64,000 bases of DNA from the NCBI GenBank assembly GCA_964057225.1, contig OZ059899.1, positions 10,106,001-10,170,000 on the forward strand. Direction: 5' to 3'. A program made the position numbers and the translations under genes. Under the pieces are notes generated by a model. It made no database searches. It was not told the origin of the DNA and saw only the letters and a list, made by a program, of their open reading frames with translations. This stretch comes from Auanema rhodensis. Lineage: Eukaryota > Nematoda > Chromadorea > Rhabditida > Rhabditidae. Positions within the stretch are counted from its first letter, which is position 1, and the number at the start of each line of letters is the position of its first letter. Positions 10,711 through 21,453 of the stretch are shown here, piece by piece.

Positions 10711-12072
10711 TAAATTTTTTTCATTTCACTTGTCATTTATAAAAATCGAATTTATCTTCTTCAACGATTATTTTTGCAATGTGTCATAAGAATTTCATAG
10801 TTGAACAAAACGTTTTTTAAGAAGTTTTTTTGTTGTCAACATATATATTTTCCTGGAATTCGAAAGCATTTGGGATGGAAATTAGAAAGAAAAGAACTAG
10901 TTTTTCCTATTTTAAAACAAACAATAAGAAATAAAATGAAAAAGATTGTTAGATATCCAATTTAAACTTATACATTTACTTTGATAAAGAGCCTATTAGA
11001 TTGAAATTTTATGTCTTACAGTTCTCCAACAGAACAGACTGATCCTGATTTTTCTACGATTACATAAAACTCTCGTTTGATATAAAAGCATATTGGATTG
11101 AAATTTCGAAAGCATTTTGGATGGAAATTAGAACGAAAAGAACTAGTTTTTTCTATTTTAAAACAAACAATAATAAACAGAATGAAAAGATTGTTAGATA
11201 TCCAATTTTAACTTATACATTTACTTCGATGAAGAGCCTATTAGATTGAATTTTTATGTCTTACAGTTCTCCAACAGAACAGACTGATCCTGATTTTTCT
11301 ACGATTACATAAAACTCTCGTTTGATATACAAAAAGGAGAGGAATAACGTTTCCAGGATATCAATGATATCGAATCTAGTGATATTGTAGAAAAATGTAA
11401 TGTCAGCTCCATAGTTTTTCTCTTAATTTCTCTCATCACAATAGTCTTAGTTTTTTTTCATAAGAGTTTCTGAAATCTTAGTTGAACAAGGCCGTATATA
11501 TTTTCCTAGAATTCGAAAGCATTTGGAATGGAAATTAGAAAGAAAAGAACTAGTTTTTCCTACTTTAAAACAAACAATAGGAGATAAAATGAAAAAGATT
11601 GTTAGATATCCAATTTAAACTTATACATTTACTTCGACAAAGAGCCTATTAGTTTGAAATTTCATGTCTTACAGTTCTCCAACAGAACAGACTGATCCTG
11701 ATTTCTCTATGATTACATAAAACTCTCGTTTGATATAAAAAAAGGAGAGGAATAACGTTTCCAGGATATCAATGATATCGAATCTAGTGATATTGTAAAA
11801 AAATGTAATGTCAGCTCCATAGGTTTTCTCTTAATTTCTCTCATCACAATTGTCTTAGTTTTTTTTCATAAGAGTTTCTGAAATCTTAGTTGAACAAAGC
11901 AGTATATATTTTTTTCTGGAATTCGAAAGCATTTGGGATGAAAATTAGAAAGAAACAAACTAGTTTTTCCTACTTTAAAACAAACAATGAGAAACAAAAT
12001 GAAAAGATTGTTAGATATCCAATTTTAACTTATACATTTACTTCGATGAAGAGCCTATTAGATTGAATTTTT

Positions 12073-12129
12073 ATGTCTTACAGTTCTCCAACAGAACAGA
12101 CTGATCCTGATTTTTCTACGATTACATAA
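12073..12129 (+). pseudogene. Short ATG frame upstream of the membrane-like frame
   Basis: An ATG at the end of C opens 18 codons (MSYSSPTEQTDPDFSTIT) and ends at TAA 12127-12129. In some copies (near 601, 2271, 2681, 5401, 7511, 13791 and 19491) the TAA is TTA and the frame runs six codons further to another TAA. Its phase differs by one base from the downstream open frame at 12165. It could be the N-terminal part of the same decayed gene, but a frameshift and one or two stops separate them in every copy checked. No function is recognised. Confidence 0.25.
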
Positions 12130-12164
12130 AACTCTCGTTTGATATACAAAAAGGAGAGGAATAA

Positions 12165-12437
12165 CGTTTCCAGGATATCAATGATATCGAATCTAGTGAT
12201 ATTGTAGAAAAATGTAATGTCAGCTCCATAGGTTTTCTTTTAATTTCTCTCATCACAATTGTCTTAGTTTTTTTTCTCATAAGAGTTTCTGAAATCTTAG
12301 GTGTACAAGGCCGTATATATTTTCCTGGAATTCGAAAGGATTTGGGATGGAAATTAGAAAGAAAAGAACTAGTTTTTCCTACTTTAAAACAAACAATAGG
12401 AGATAAAATGAAAAAGATTGTTAGATATCCAATTTAA
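12165..12437 (+). pseudogene. Exemplar of a 90-codon frame for a membrane-like peptide, likely decayed gene
   Basis: The frame is open from just after a TAA (12162-12164) to TAA 12435-12437. It has no ATG until codon 82, so it cannot be a simple complete gene. Conceptual residues 1-20 are acidic and polar. Residues 22-40 form a hydrophobic stretch (core LLISLITIVLVFFLI) preceded by acidic residues, a candidate membrane segment. Residues 41-90 are mostly basic, with GRIYFPGIRKDLGWKLE and several later lysines. The frame passes in phase over the GGCCG/TATATATTTT junction where other units carry the tRNA. Elsewhere it is broken by two extra T after TATATAT in most 412-bp units, loss of CT in the T-run, or TGG to TGA. 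I do not recognise the family; it may be a relic, or a chance open frame kept alike by homogenisation. Confidence 0.35.
12174..12188. promoter_or_regulatory. Exemplar of a 15-base palindrome in D (function unknown)
   Basis: GATATCAATGATATC is a perfect inverted repeat of seven bases around one central A. It occurs once per D in GATATC-type units, roughly 115-150 bases upstream of each tRNA or stub. In most 412-bp units of the tRNA-poor half, and before GAACCA-flank tRNAs, the left arm is GATGTC, which breaks the symmetry. It could bind a dimeric protein or mean nothing; the call as regulatory is only a possibility. Confidence 0.3.
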
Positions 12438-12718
12438 ACTTATACATTTACTTCGATAAAGAGCCTATTAGTTTGAAATTTCATGTCTTACAGTTCTCCA
12501 ACAGAACAGACTGATCCTGATTTCTCTATGATTACATAAAACTCTCGTTTGATATAAAAAAAGGAGAGGAATAACGTTTCCAGGATATCAATGATATCGA
12601 ATCTAGTGATATTGTAAAAAAATGTAATGTCAGCTCCATAGGTTTTCTCTTAATTTCTCTCATCACAATTGTCTTAGTTTTTTTTCTCATAAGAGTTTCT
12701 GAAATCTTAGTTGAACAA

Positions 12719-12791
12719 GGCCGCGTGGCGCAATGGATAACGCGTCTGCCTACGGAGCAGAAGATTGTAGGTTCGAATCCTGCCGTGGTCG
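12719..12791 (+). tRNA. tRNA-Arg(ACG)
   Basis: Identical tRNA, GAACAA flank. Starts a stretch of roughly 1.7 kb that is repeated from 18413 (offset 5694). Confidence 0.97.
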
Positions 12792-13979
12792 TAAATTTTT
12801 TTCATTTCACTTGTCATTTATAAAAATCGAATTTATCTTCTTCAACGATTATTTTTGCAATGTGTCATAAGAATTTCATAGTTGAACAAAACGTTTTTTA
12901 AGAAGTTTTTTTGTTGTCAACATATATATTTTCCTGGAATTCGAAAGCATTTGGGATGGAAATTAGAAAGAAAAGAACTAGTTTTTCCTATTTTAAAACA
13001 AACAATAAGAAATAAAATGAAAAAGATTGTTAGATATCCAATTTAAACTTATACATTTACTTTGATAAAGAGCCTATTAGATTGAAATTTTATGTCTTAC
13101 AGTTCTCCAACAGAACAGACTGATCCTGATTTTTCTACGATTACATAAAACTCTCGTTTGATATAAAAGCATATTGGATTGAAATTTCGAAAGCATTTTG
13201 GATGGAAATTAGAACGAAAAGAACTAGTTTTTTCTATTTTAAAACAAACAATAATAAACAGAATGAAAAGATTGTTAGATATCCAATTTTAACTTATACA
13301 TTTACTTCGATGAAGAGCCTATTAGATTGAATTTTTATGTCTTACAGTTCTCCAACAGAACAGACTGATCCTGATTTTTCTACGATTACATAAAACTCTC
13401 GTTTGATATACAAAAAGGAGAGGAATAACGTTTCCAGGATATCAATGATATCGAATCTAGTGATATTGTAGAAAAATGTAATGTCAGCTCCATAGTTTTT
13501 CTCTTAATTTCTCTCATCACAATAGTCTTAGTTTTTTTTCATAAGAGTTTCTGAAATCTTAGTTGAACAAGGCCGTATATATTTTCCTAGAATTCGAAAG
13601 CATTTGGAATGGAAATTAGAAAGAAAAGAACTAGTTTCTCCTATTTTAAAACAAACAATAAGAAATAAAATGAAAAGATTCTTAGATATCCAATTTGAAC
13701 TTATACATTTACTTTGATAAAAAGCCTATTAGATTGGAATTTTCTGTCTTACAGTACTCCAACAGAACAGACTGATCCTGATTTCTCTACGATTACATTA
13801 GCCTCTCGTTTGATATAAAAAAAGAAGAGGGATAACGTTTCCAGGATATCAATGATATCGAATCTAGTGATATTGTAAAAAAATGTAATGTCAGCTCCAT
13901 AGGTTTTCTCTTAATTTCTCTCATCACAATTGTCTTAGTTTTTTTTCTCATAAGAGTTTCTGAAATCTTAGTTGAACAA

Positions 13980-14052
13980 GGCCGCGTGGCGCAATGGATA
14001 ACGCGTCTGCCTACGGAGCAGAAGATTGTAGGTTCGAATCCTGCCGTGGTCG
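13980..14052 (+). tRNA. tRNA-Arg(ACG)
   Basis: Identical tRNA, GAACAA flank. Followed by the CATTTACAAAAATC variant of E and one short module. Confidence 0.97.
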
Positions 14053-14833
14053 TAAATTTTTTTCATTTCACTTGTCATTTACAAAAATCGAATTTATCTT
14101 CTTCAACCATTATTTTTGCAATGTGTCATAAGAATTTCACAGTTGAACAGAACGTTTTTTAAGAAGTTTTTTTGTTGTCAACATATATATTTTTCTGGAA
14201 TTCGAAAGCATTTGGGATGGAAATTAGAAAGAAAAGAACTAGTTTTTCCTACTTTAAAACAAACAATAAGAAATAAAATGAAAAAGATTGTTAGATATCC
14301 AATTTAAACTTATACATTTACTTCGATAAAGAGCCTATTAGTTTGAAATTTTATGTCTTACAGTTTTCCAACAGAACAGACTGATCCTGATTTTTCTACG
14401 ATTACATAAAACTCTCGTTTGATATAAAAGCATATTGGATAGAAATTTCGAAAGCATTTGGGATGAAAATTAGAAAGAAAAGAACTAGTTTTTCCTACTT
14501 TAAAACAAACAAAAAGAAATAAAATAAAAAAGATTGTTAGATATCCAATTTAAACTTATACATTTACTTTGATAAAGAGCCTATTAGAATGAAATTTTAT
14601 GTCTTACAGTTCTCCAACAGAACAGACTGATCCTGATTTCTCTATGATTACATAAAACTCTCGTTTGATATAAAAAAAGGAGAGGAATAACGTTTCCAGG
14701 ATGTCAATGATATCGAATCTAGTGATATTGTAGAAAAATGTAATGTCAGCTCCATAGTTTTTCTCTTAATTTCTCTCATCACAATAGTCTTAGTTTTTTT
14801 TTCATAAGAGTTTCTGAAATCTTAGTTGAACCA

Positions 14834-14906
14834 GGCCGCGTGGCGCAATGGATAACGCGTCTGCCTACGGAGCAGAAGATTGTAGGTTCGAATCCTGCCG
14901 TGGTCG
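14834..14906 (+). tRNA. tRNA-Arg(ACG), GAACCA flank
   Basis: Identical tRNA. The upstream D is of the GATGTC type, as at 8555. Confidence 0.97.
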
Positions 14907-15543
14907 TAAATTTTTTTCATTTCACTTGTCATTTACAAAAATCGAATTTATCTTCTTCAACCATTATTTTTGCAATGTGTCATAAGAATTTCACAGTTGA
15001 ACAGAACGTTTTTTAAGAAGTTTTTTTGTTGTCAACATATATATTTTCCTGAAATTCGAAAGCATTTGGGATGAAAATTAGAAAAAAAAGAACTAGTTTT
15101 TCCTACTTTAAAACAAACAATAAGAAATAAAATGAAAAAGATTGTTAGATATCCAATTTAAACTTATACATTTACTTTGATAAAGAGCCTATTAGAATGA
15201 AATTTTATGTCTTACAGTTCTCCAACAGAACAGACTGATCCTGATATTTCTACGATTACATAAAACTCTCGTTTGATATAAAAGCATATTGGATAGAAAT
15301 TTCGAAAGCATTTGGGATGGAAATTAGAAAGAAACAAACTAGTTTTTCCTACTTTAAAACAAACAATGAGAAACAAAATGAAAAGATTGTTAGATATCCA
15401 ATTTTAACTTATACATTTACTTCGATGAAGAGCCTATTAGATTGAATTTTTATGTCTTACAGTTCTCCAACAGAACAGACTGATCCTGATTTTTCTACGA
15501 TTACATAAAACTCTCGTTTGATATACAAAAAGGAGAGGAATAA

Positions 15544-15816
15544 CGTTTCCAGGATATCAATGATATCGAATCTAGTGATATTGTAGAAAAATGTAATGTC
15601 AGCTCCATAGGTTTTCTTTTAATTTCTCTCATCACAATTGTCTTAGTTTTTTTTCTCATAAGAGTTTCTGAAATCTTAGGTGTACAAGGCCGTATATATT
15701 TTCCTGGAATTCGAAAGGATTTGGGATGGAAATTAAAAAGAAAAGAACTAGTTTTTCCTACTTTAAAACAAACAATAGGAGATAAAATGAAAAAGATTGT
15801 TAGATATCCAATTTAA
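15544..15816 (+). pseudogene. Membrane-protein-like stop-free frame (copy 4)
   Basis: Open from CGT at 15544 to TAA 15814-15816. It has one conservative-looking change relative to the exemplar (GAA to AAA in the basic tail, near 15737). Confidence 0.3.
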
Positions 15817-16097
15817 ACTTATACATTTACTTCGATAAAGAGCCTATTAGTTTGAAATTTTATGTCTTACAGTTCTACAACAGAACAGACTGATCCTGAT
15901 TTCTCTATGATTACATAAAACTCTCGTTTGATATACAAAAAGGAGAGGAATAACGTTTCCAGGATATCAATGATATCGAATCTAGTGATATTGTAGAAAA
16001 ATGTAATGTCAGCTCCATAGGTTTTCTCTTAATTTCTCTCATCACAATTGTCTTAGTTTTTTTTCTCATAAGAGTTTCTGAAATCTTAGTTGATCAA

Positions 16098-16170
16098 GGC
16101 CGCGTGGCGCAATGGATAACGCGTCTGCCTACGGAGCAGAAGATTGTAGGTTCGAATCCTGCCGTGGTCG
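16098..16170 (+). tRNA. tRNA-Arg(ACG), first copy with a GATCAA 5' flank
   Basis: The tRNA is unchanged; the flank reads TTGATCAA. This third flank class recurs at 22644, 25367, 28669, 32626, 33480, 46182, 49261 and 63130, and it is the only one in the tRNA-poor half. The next tRNA is 607 bases away. Confidence 0.97.
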
Positions 16171-16704
16171 TAAATTTTTTTCATTTCTCTTGTCATTTAC
16201 AAAAATCGAATTTATCTTCTTCAACCATTTTTTTTGCAATGTGTCATAAGAATTTCACAGTTGAACAGAACGTTTTTTAAGAAGTTTTTTTGTTGTCAAC
16301 ATATATATTTTTCTGGAATTCGAAAGCATTTGGGATGGAAATTAGAAAGAAAAGAACTAGTTTTTCCTACTTTAAAACAAACAATAAAAAATGAAATGAA
16401 AAAGATTGTTAGATATCCAATTTAAGCTTATACATTTACTTCGATAAAGAGCCTATTAGTTTGAAATTTTATGTCTTACAGTTCTCCAACAGAACAGACT
16501 GATCCTGATTTCTCTATGATTACATAAAACTCTCGTTTGATATACAAAAAGGAGAGGAATAACGTTTCCAGGATATCAATGATATCGAATCTAGTGATAT
16601 TGTAGAAAAATGTAATGTCAGCTCCATAGTTTTTCTCTTAATTTCTCTCATCACAATAGTCTTAGTTTTTTTTCATAAGAGTTTCTGAAATCTTAGTTGA
16701 ACAA

Positions 16705-16777
16705 GACCGCGTGGCGCAATGGATAACGCGTCTGCCTACGGAGCAGAAGATTGTAGGTTCGAATCCTGCCGTGGTCG
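16705..16777 (+). tRNA. tRNA-Arg(ACG), G2A variant
   Basis: It differs from the common sequence only at base 2 (GA instead of GG). This turns the G2-U71 wobble of the acceptor stem into an A2-U71 pair, so folding is kept or improved. The E that follows has CATGTACAAAAATC and CATAAAAATTGCACAG, a haplotype seen only with G2A genes. Confidence 0.95.
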
Positions 16778-17558
16778 TAAATTTTTTTCATTTCACTTGT
16801 CATGTACAAAAATCAAATTTATCTTCTTCAACGATTATTTTTGCAATGTGTCATAAAAATTGCACAGTTGAACAAAACGTTTTTTAAGAATTTTTTTTGT
16901 TGTCAACATATATATTTTCCTGGAATTCGAAAGCAGTTGGGATGGAAATTAGAAAGAATAGAACTAGTTTTTCCTACTTTAAAACAAACAATAAGAAATA
17001 AAATGAAAAAGATTGTTAGATATCCAATTTAAACTTATACATTTACTTCGATAAAGAGCCTATTAGTTTGAAATTTTATGTCTTACAGTTTTCCAACAGA
17101 ACAGACTGATCCTGATTTTTCTACGATTACATAAAACTCTCGTTTGATATAAAAGCATATTGGATAGAAATTTCGAAAGCATTTGGGATGAAAATTAGAA
17201 AAAAAAGAACTAGTTTTTCCTACTTTAAAACAAACAAAAAGAAATAAAATAAAAAAGATTGTTAGATATCCAATTTAAACTTATACATTTACTTTGATAA
17301 AGAGCCTATTAGAATGAAATTTTATGTCTTACAGTTCTCCAACAGAACAGACTGATCCTGATTTCTCTATGATTACATAAAACTCTCGTTTGATATAAAA
17401 AAAGGAGAGGAATAACGTTTCCAGGATGTCAATGATATCGAATCTAGTGATATTGTAGAAAAATGTAATGTCAGCTCCATAGTTTTTCTCTTAATTTCTC
17501 TCATCACAATAGTCTTAGTTTTTTTTTCATAAGAGTTTCTGAAATCTTAGTTGAACCA

Positions 17559-17631
17559 GGCCGCGTGGCGCAATGGATAACGCGTCTGCCTACGGAGCAG
17601 AAGATTGTAGGTTCGAATCCTGCCGTGGTCG
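17559..17631 (+). tRNA. tRNA-Arg(ACG), GAACCA flank
   Basis: Identical tRNA; one short module lies before the next gene at 854 bases. Confidence 0.97.
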
Positions 17632-18412
17632 TAAATTTTTTTCATTTCACTTGTCATTTACAAAAATCGAATTTATCTTCTTCAACCATTATTTTTGCAA
17701 TGTGTCATAAGAATTTCACAGTTGAACAGAACGTTTTTTAAGAAGTTTTTTTGTTGTCAACATATATATTTTCCTGAAATTCGAAAGCATTTGGGATGAA
17801 AATTAGAAAGAAAAGAACTAGTTTTTCCTACTTTAAAACAAACAATAAGAAATAAAATGAAAAAGATTGTTAGATATCCAATTTAAACTTATACATTTAC
17901 TTCGATAAAGAGCCTATTAGTTTGAAATTTTATGTCTTACAGTTCTCCAACAGAACAGACTGATCCTGATATTTCTACGATTACATAAAACTCTCGTTTG
18001 ATATAAAAGCATATTGGATAGAAATTTCGAAAGCATTTGGGATGGAAATTAGAAAGAAACAAACTAGTTTTTCCTACTTTAAAACAAACAATGAGAAACA
18101 AAATGAAAAGATTGTTAGATATCCAATTTTAACTTATACATTTACTTCGATGAAGAGCCTATTAGATTGAATTTTTATGTCTTACAGTTCTCCAACAGAA
18201 CAGACTGATCCTGATTTTTCTACGATTACATAAAACTCTCGTTTGATATACAAAAAGGAGAGGAATAACGTTTCCAGGATATCAATGATATCGAATCTAG
18301 TGATATTGTAGAAAAATGTAATGTCAGCTCCATAGGTTTTCTTTTAATTTCTCTCATCACAATTGTCTTAGTTTTTTTTCTCATAAGAGTTTCTGAAATC
18401 TTAGTTGAACAA

Positions 18413-18485
18413 GGCCGCGTGGCGCAATGGATAACGCGTCTGCCTACGGAGCAGAAGATTGTAGGTTCGAATCCTGCCGTGGTCG
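18413..18485 (+). tRNA. tRNA-Arg(ACG)
   Basis: Identical tRNA, GAACAA flank. Its unit closely matches that at 12719, including the rare GGATTGAAATTTCG joint of the short module. Confidence 0.97.
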
Positions 18486-19673
18486 TAAATTTTTTTCATT
18501 TCACTTGTCATTTATAAAAATCGAATTTATCTTCTTCAACGATTATTTTTGCAATGTGTCATAAGAATTTCATAGTTGAACAAAACGTTTTTTAAGAAGT
18601 TTTTTTGTTGTCAACATATATATTTTCCTGGAATTCGAAAGCATTTGGGATGGAAATTAGAAAGAAAAGAACTAGTTTTTCCTATTTTAAAACAAACAAT
18701 AAGAAATAAAATGAAAAAGATTGTTAGATATCCAATTTAAACTTATACATTTACTTTGATAAAGAGCCTATTAGATTGAAATTTTATGTCTTACAGTTCT
18801 CCAACAGAACAGACTGATCCTGATTTTTCTACGATTACATAAAACTCTCGTTTGATATAAAAGCATATTGGATTGAAATTTCGAAAGCATTTTGGATGGA
18901 AATTAGAACGAAAAGAACTAGTTTTTTCTATTTTAAAACAAACAATAATAAACAGAATGAAAAGATTGTTAGATATCCAATTTTAACTTATACATTTACT
19001 TCGATGAAGAGCCTATTAGATTGAATTTTTATGTCTTACAGTTCTCCAACAGAACAGACTGATCCTGATTTTTCTACGATTACATAAAACTCTCGTTTGA
19101 TATACAAAAAGGAGAGGAATAACGTTTCCAGGATATCAATGATATCGAATCTAGTGATATTGTAGAAAAATGTAATGTCAGCTCCATAGTTTTTCTCTTA
19201 ATTTCTCTCATCACAATAGTCTTAGTTTTTTTTCATAAGAGTTTCTGAAATCTTAGTTGAACAAGGCCGTATATATTTTCCTAGAATTCGAAAGCATTTG
19301 GAATGGAAATTAGAAAGAAAAGAACTAGTTTCTCCTATTTTAAAACAAACAATAAGAAATAAAATGAAAAGATTCTTAGATATCCAATTTGAACTTATAC
19401 ATTTACTTTGATAAAAAGCCTATTAGATTGGAATTTTCTGTCTTACAGTACTCCAACAGAACAGACTGATCCTGATTTCTCTACGATTACATTAGCCTCT
19501 CGTTTGATATAAAAAAAGAAGAGGGATAACGTTTCCAGGATATCAATGATATCGAATCTAGTGATATTGTAAAAAAATGTAATGTCAGCTCCATAGGTTT
19601 TCTCTTAATTTCTCTCATCACAATTGTCTTAGTTTTTTTTCTCATAAGAGTTTCTGAAATCTTAGTTGAACAA

Positions 19674-19746
19674 GGCCGCGTGGCGCAATGGATAACGCGT
19701 CTGCCTACGGAGCAGAAGATTGTAGGTTCGAATCCTGCCGTGGTCG
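19674..19746 (+). tRNA. tRNA-Arg(ACG)
   Basis: Identical tRNA, GAACAA flank. Matches the unit at 13980 until about 20145, where the short module switches to a different C variant. Confidence 0.97.
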
Positions 19747-20526
19747 TAAATTTTTTTCATTTCACTTGTCATTTACAAAAATCGAATTTATCTTCTTCAA
19801 CCATTATTTTTGCAATGTGTCATAAGAATTTCACAGTTGAACAGAACGTTTTTTAAGAAGTTTTTTTGTTGTCAACATATATATTTTTCTGGAATTCGAA
19901 AGCATTTGGGATGGAAATTAGAAAGAAAAGAACTAGTTTTTCCTACTTTAAAACAAACAATAAGAAATAAAATGAAAAAGATTGTTAGATATCCAATTTA
20001 AACTTATACATTTACTTCGATAAAGAGCCTATTAGTTTGAAATTTTATGTCTTACAGTTTTCCAACAGAACAGACTGATCCTGATTTTTCTACGATTACA
20101 TAAAACTCTCGTTTGATATAAAAGCATATTGGATAGAAATTTCGAAAGCATTTGGGATGGAAATTAGAAAGAAAAGAACTAGTTTTTCCTACTTTAAAAC
20201 AAACAATAAAAAATGAAATGAAAAAGATTGTTAGATATCCAATTTAAGCTTATACATTTACTTCGATAAAGAGCCTATTAGTTTGAAATTTTATGTCTTA
20301 CAGTTCTCCAACAGAACAGACTGATCCTGATTTCTCTATGATTACATAAAACTCTCGTTTGATATACAAAAAGGAGAGGAATAACGTTTCCAGGATATCA
20401 ATGATATCGAATCTAGTGATATTGTAGAAAAATGTAATGTCAGCTCCATAGTTTTTCTCTTAATTTCTCTCATCACAATAGTCTTAGTTTTTTTTCATAA
20501 GAGTTTCTGAAATCTTAGTTGAACAA

Positions 20527-20599
20527 GACCGCGTGGCGCAATGGATAACGCGTCTGCCTACGGAGCAGAAGATTGTAGGTTCGAATCCTGCCGTGGTCG
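20527..20599 (+). tRNA. tRNA-Arg(ACG), G2A variant
   Basis: Second G2A copy, with the same downstream E haplotype as at 16705. Confidence 0.95.
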
Positions 20600-21380
20600 T
20601 AAATTTTTTTCATTTCACTTGTCATGTACAAAAATCAAATTTATCTTCTTCAACGATTATTTTTGCAATGTGTCATAAAAATTGCACAGTTGAACAAAAC
20701 GTTTTTTAAGAATTTTTTTTGTTGTCAACATATATATTTTCCTGGAATTCGAAAGCAGTTGGGATGGAAATTAGAAAGAATAGAACTAGTTTTTCCTACT
20801 TTAAAACAAACAATAAGAAATAAAATGAAAAAGATTGTTAGATATCCAATTTAAACTTATACATTTACTTCGATAAAGAGCCTATTAGTTTGAAATTTTA
20901 TGTCTTACAGTTTTCCAACAGAACAGACTGATCCTGATTTTTCTACGATTACATAAAACTCTCGTTTGATATAAAAGCATATTGGATAGAAATTTCGAAA
21001 GCATTTGGGATGAAAATTAGAAAAAAAAGAACTAGTTTTTCCTACTTTAAAACAAACAAAAAGAAATAAAATAAAAAAGATTGTTAGATATCCAATTTAA
21101 ACTTATACATTTACTTTGATAAAGAGCCTATTAGAATGAAATTTTATGTCTTACAGTTCTCCAACAGAACAGACTGATCCTGATTTCTCTATGATTACAT
21201 AAAACTCTCGTTTGATATAAAAAAAGGAGAGGAATAACGTTTCCAGGATGTCAATGATATCGAATCTAGTGATATTGTAGAAAAATGTAATGTCAGCTCC
21301 ATAGTTTTTCTCTTAATTTCTCTCATCACAATAGTCTTAGTTTTTTTTTCATAAGAGTTTCTGAAATCTTAGTTGAACCA

Positions 21381-21453
21381 GGCCGCGTGGCGCAATGGAT
21401 AACGCGTCTGCCTACGGAGCAGAAGATTGTAGGTTCGAATCCTGCCGTGGTCG
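21381..21453 (+). tRNA. tRNA-Arg(ACG), GAACCA flank
   Basis: Identical tRNA. The interval to the next gene (1263 bases) contains a short module and a tRNA-less unit. Confidence 0.97.

Larger units (their letters stand above)
8628..12718. repeat. Two similar intervals with three tRNA-less units each
   Basis: The 2083-base unit at 8555 and the 2081-base unit at 10638 each hold a full unit, a short module and three tRNA-less units. Junctions lie near 9410, 9820 and 10229, and near 11490, 11898 and 12309. A rare CGACAAAG variant occurs at 9557 and again 2081 bases later at 11638, so much of about 9480-11520 is tandemly repeated as about 11560-13600. Three stop-free membrane-like frames (listed separately) lie here. 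Confidence 0.8.
12792..16097. repeat. Tandem array between tRNA genes 12719 and 16098
   Basis: Spacings are 1261 (full + short + one tRNA-less unit joined near 13572), 854 (full + short) and 1264 (full + short + one tRNA-less unit joined near 15688). A CAGTTTTCCAAC variant near 14364 is shared with 20058 and 17090, which marks related units. Confidence 0.8.

Noticed and set aside
12073-12090. 3' splice sites (TTATGTCTTACAG in C, AACGTTTCCAG in D) as evidence for a spliced gene
   Set aside because: The motifs fit a pyrimidine-rich acceptor loosely, but no matching donor at a sensible distance was found and a single-base frameshift explains the phase change more simply.
16802-17032. 76-codon plus strand frame after G2A tRNAs (also 20624, 23348, 26071) as a gene
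   Set aside because: It uses an ATG created by CATGTAC in one E haplotype only, starts 25 bases after the tRNA and just past the Pol III terminator, and differs from its neighbours by a few point changes.
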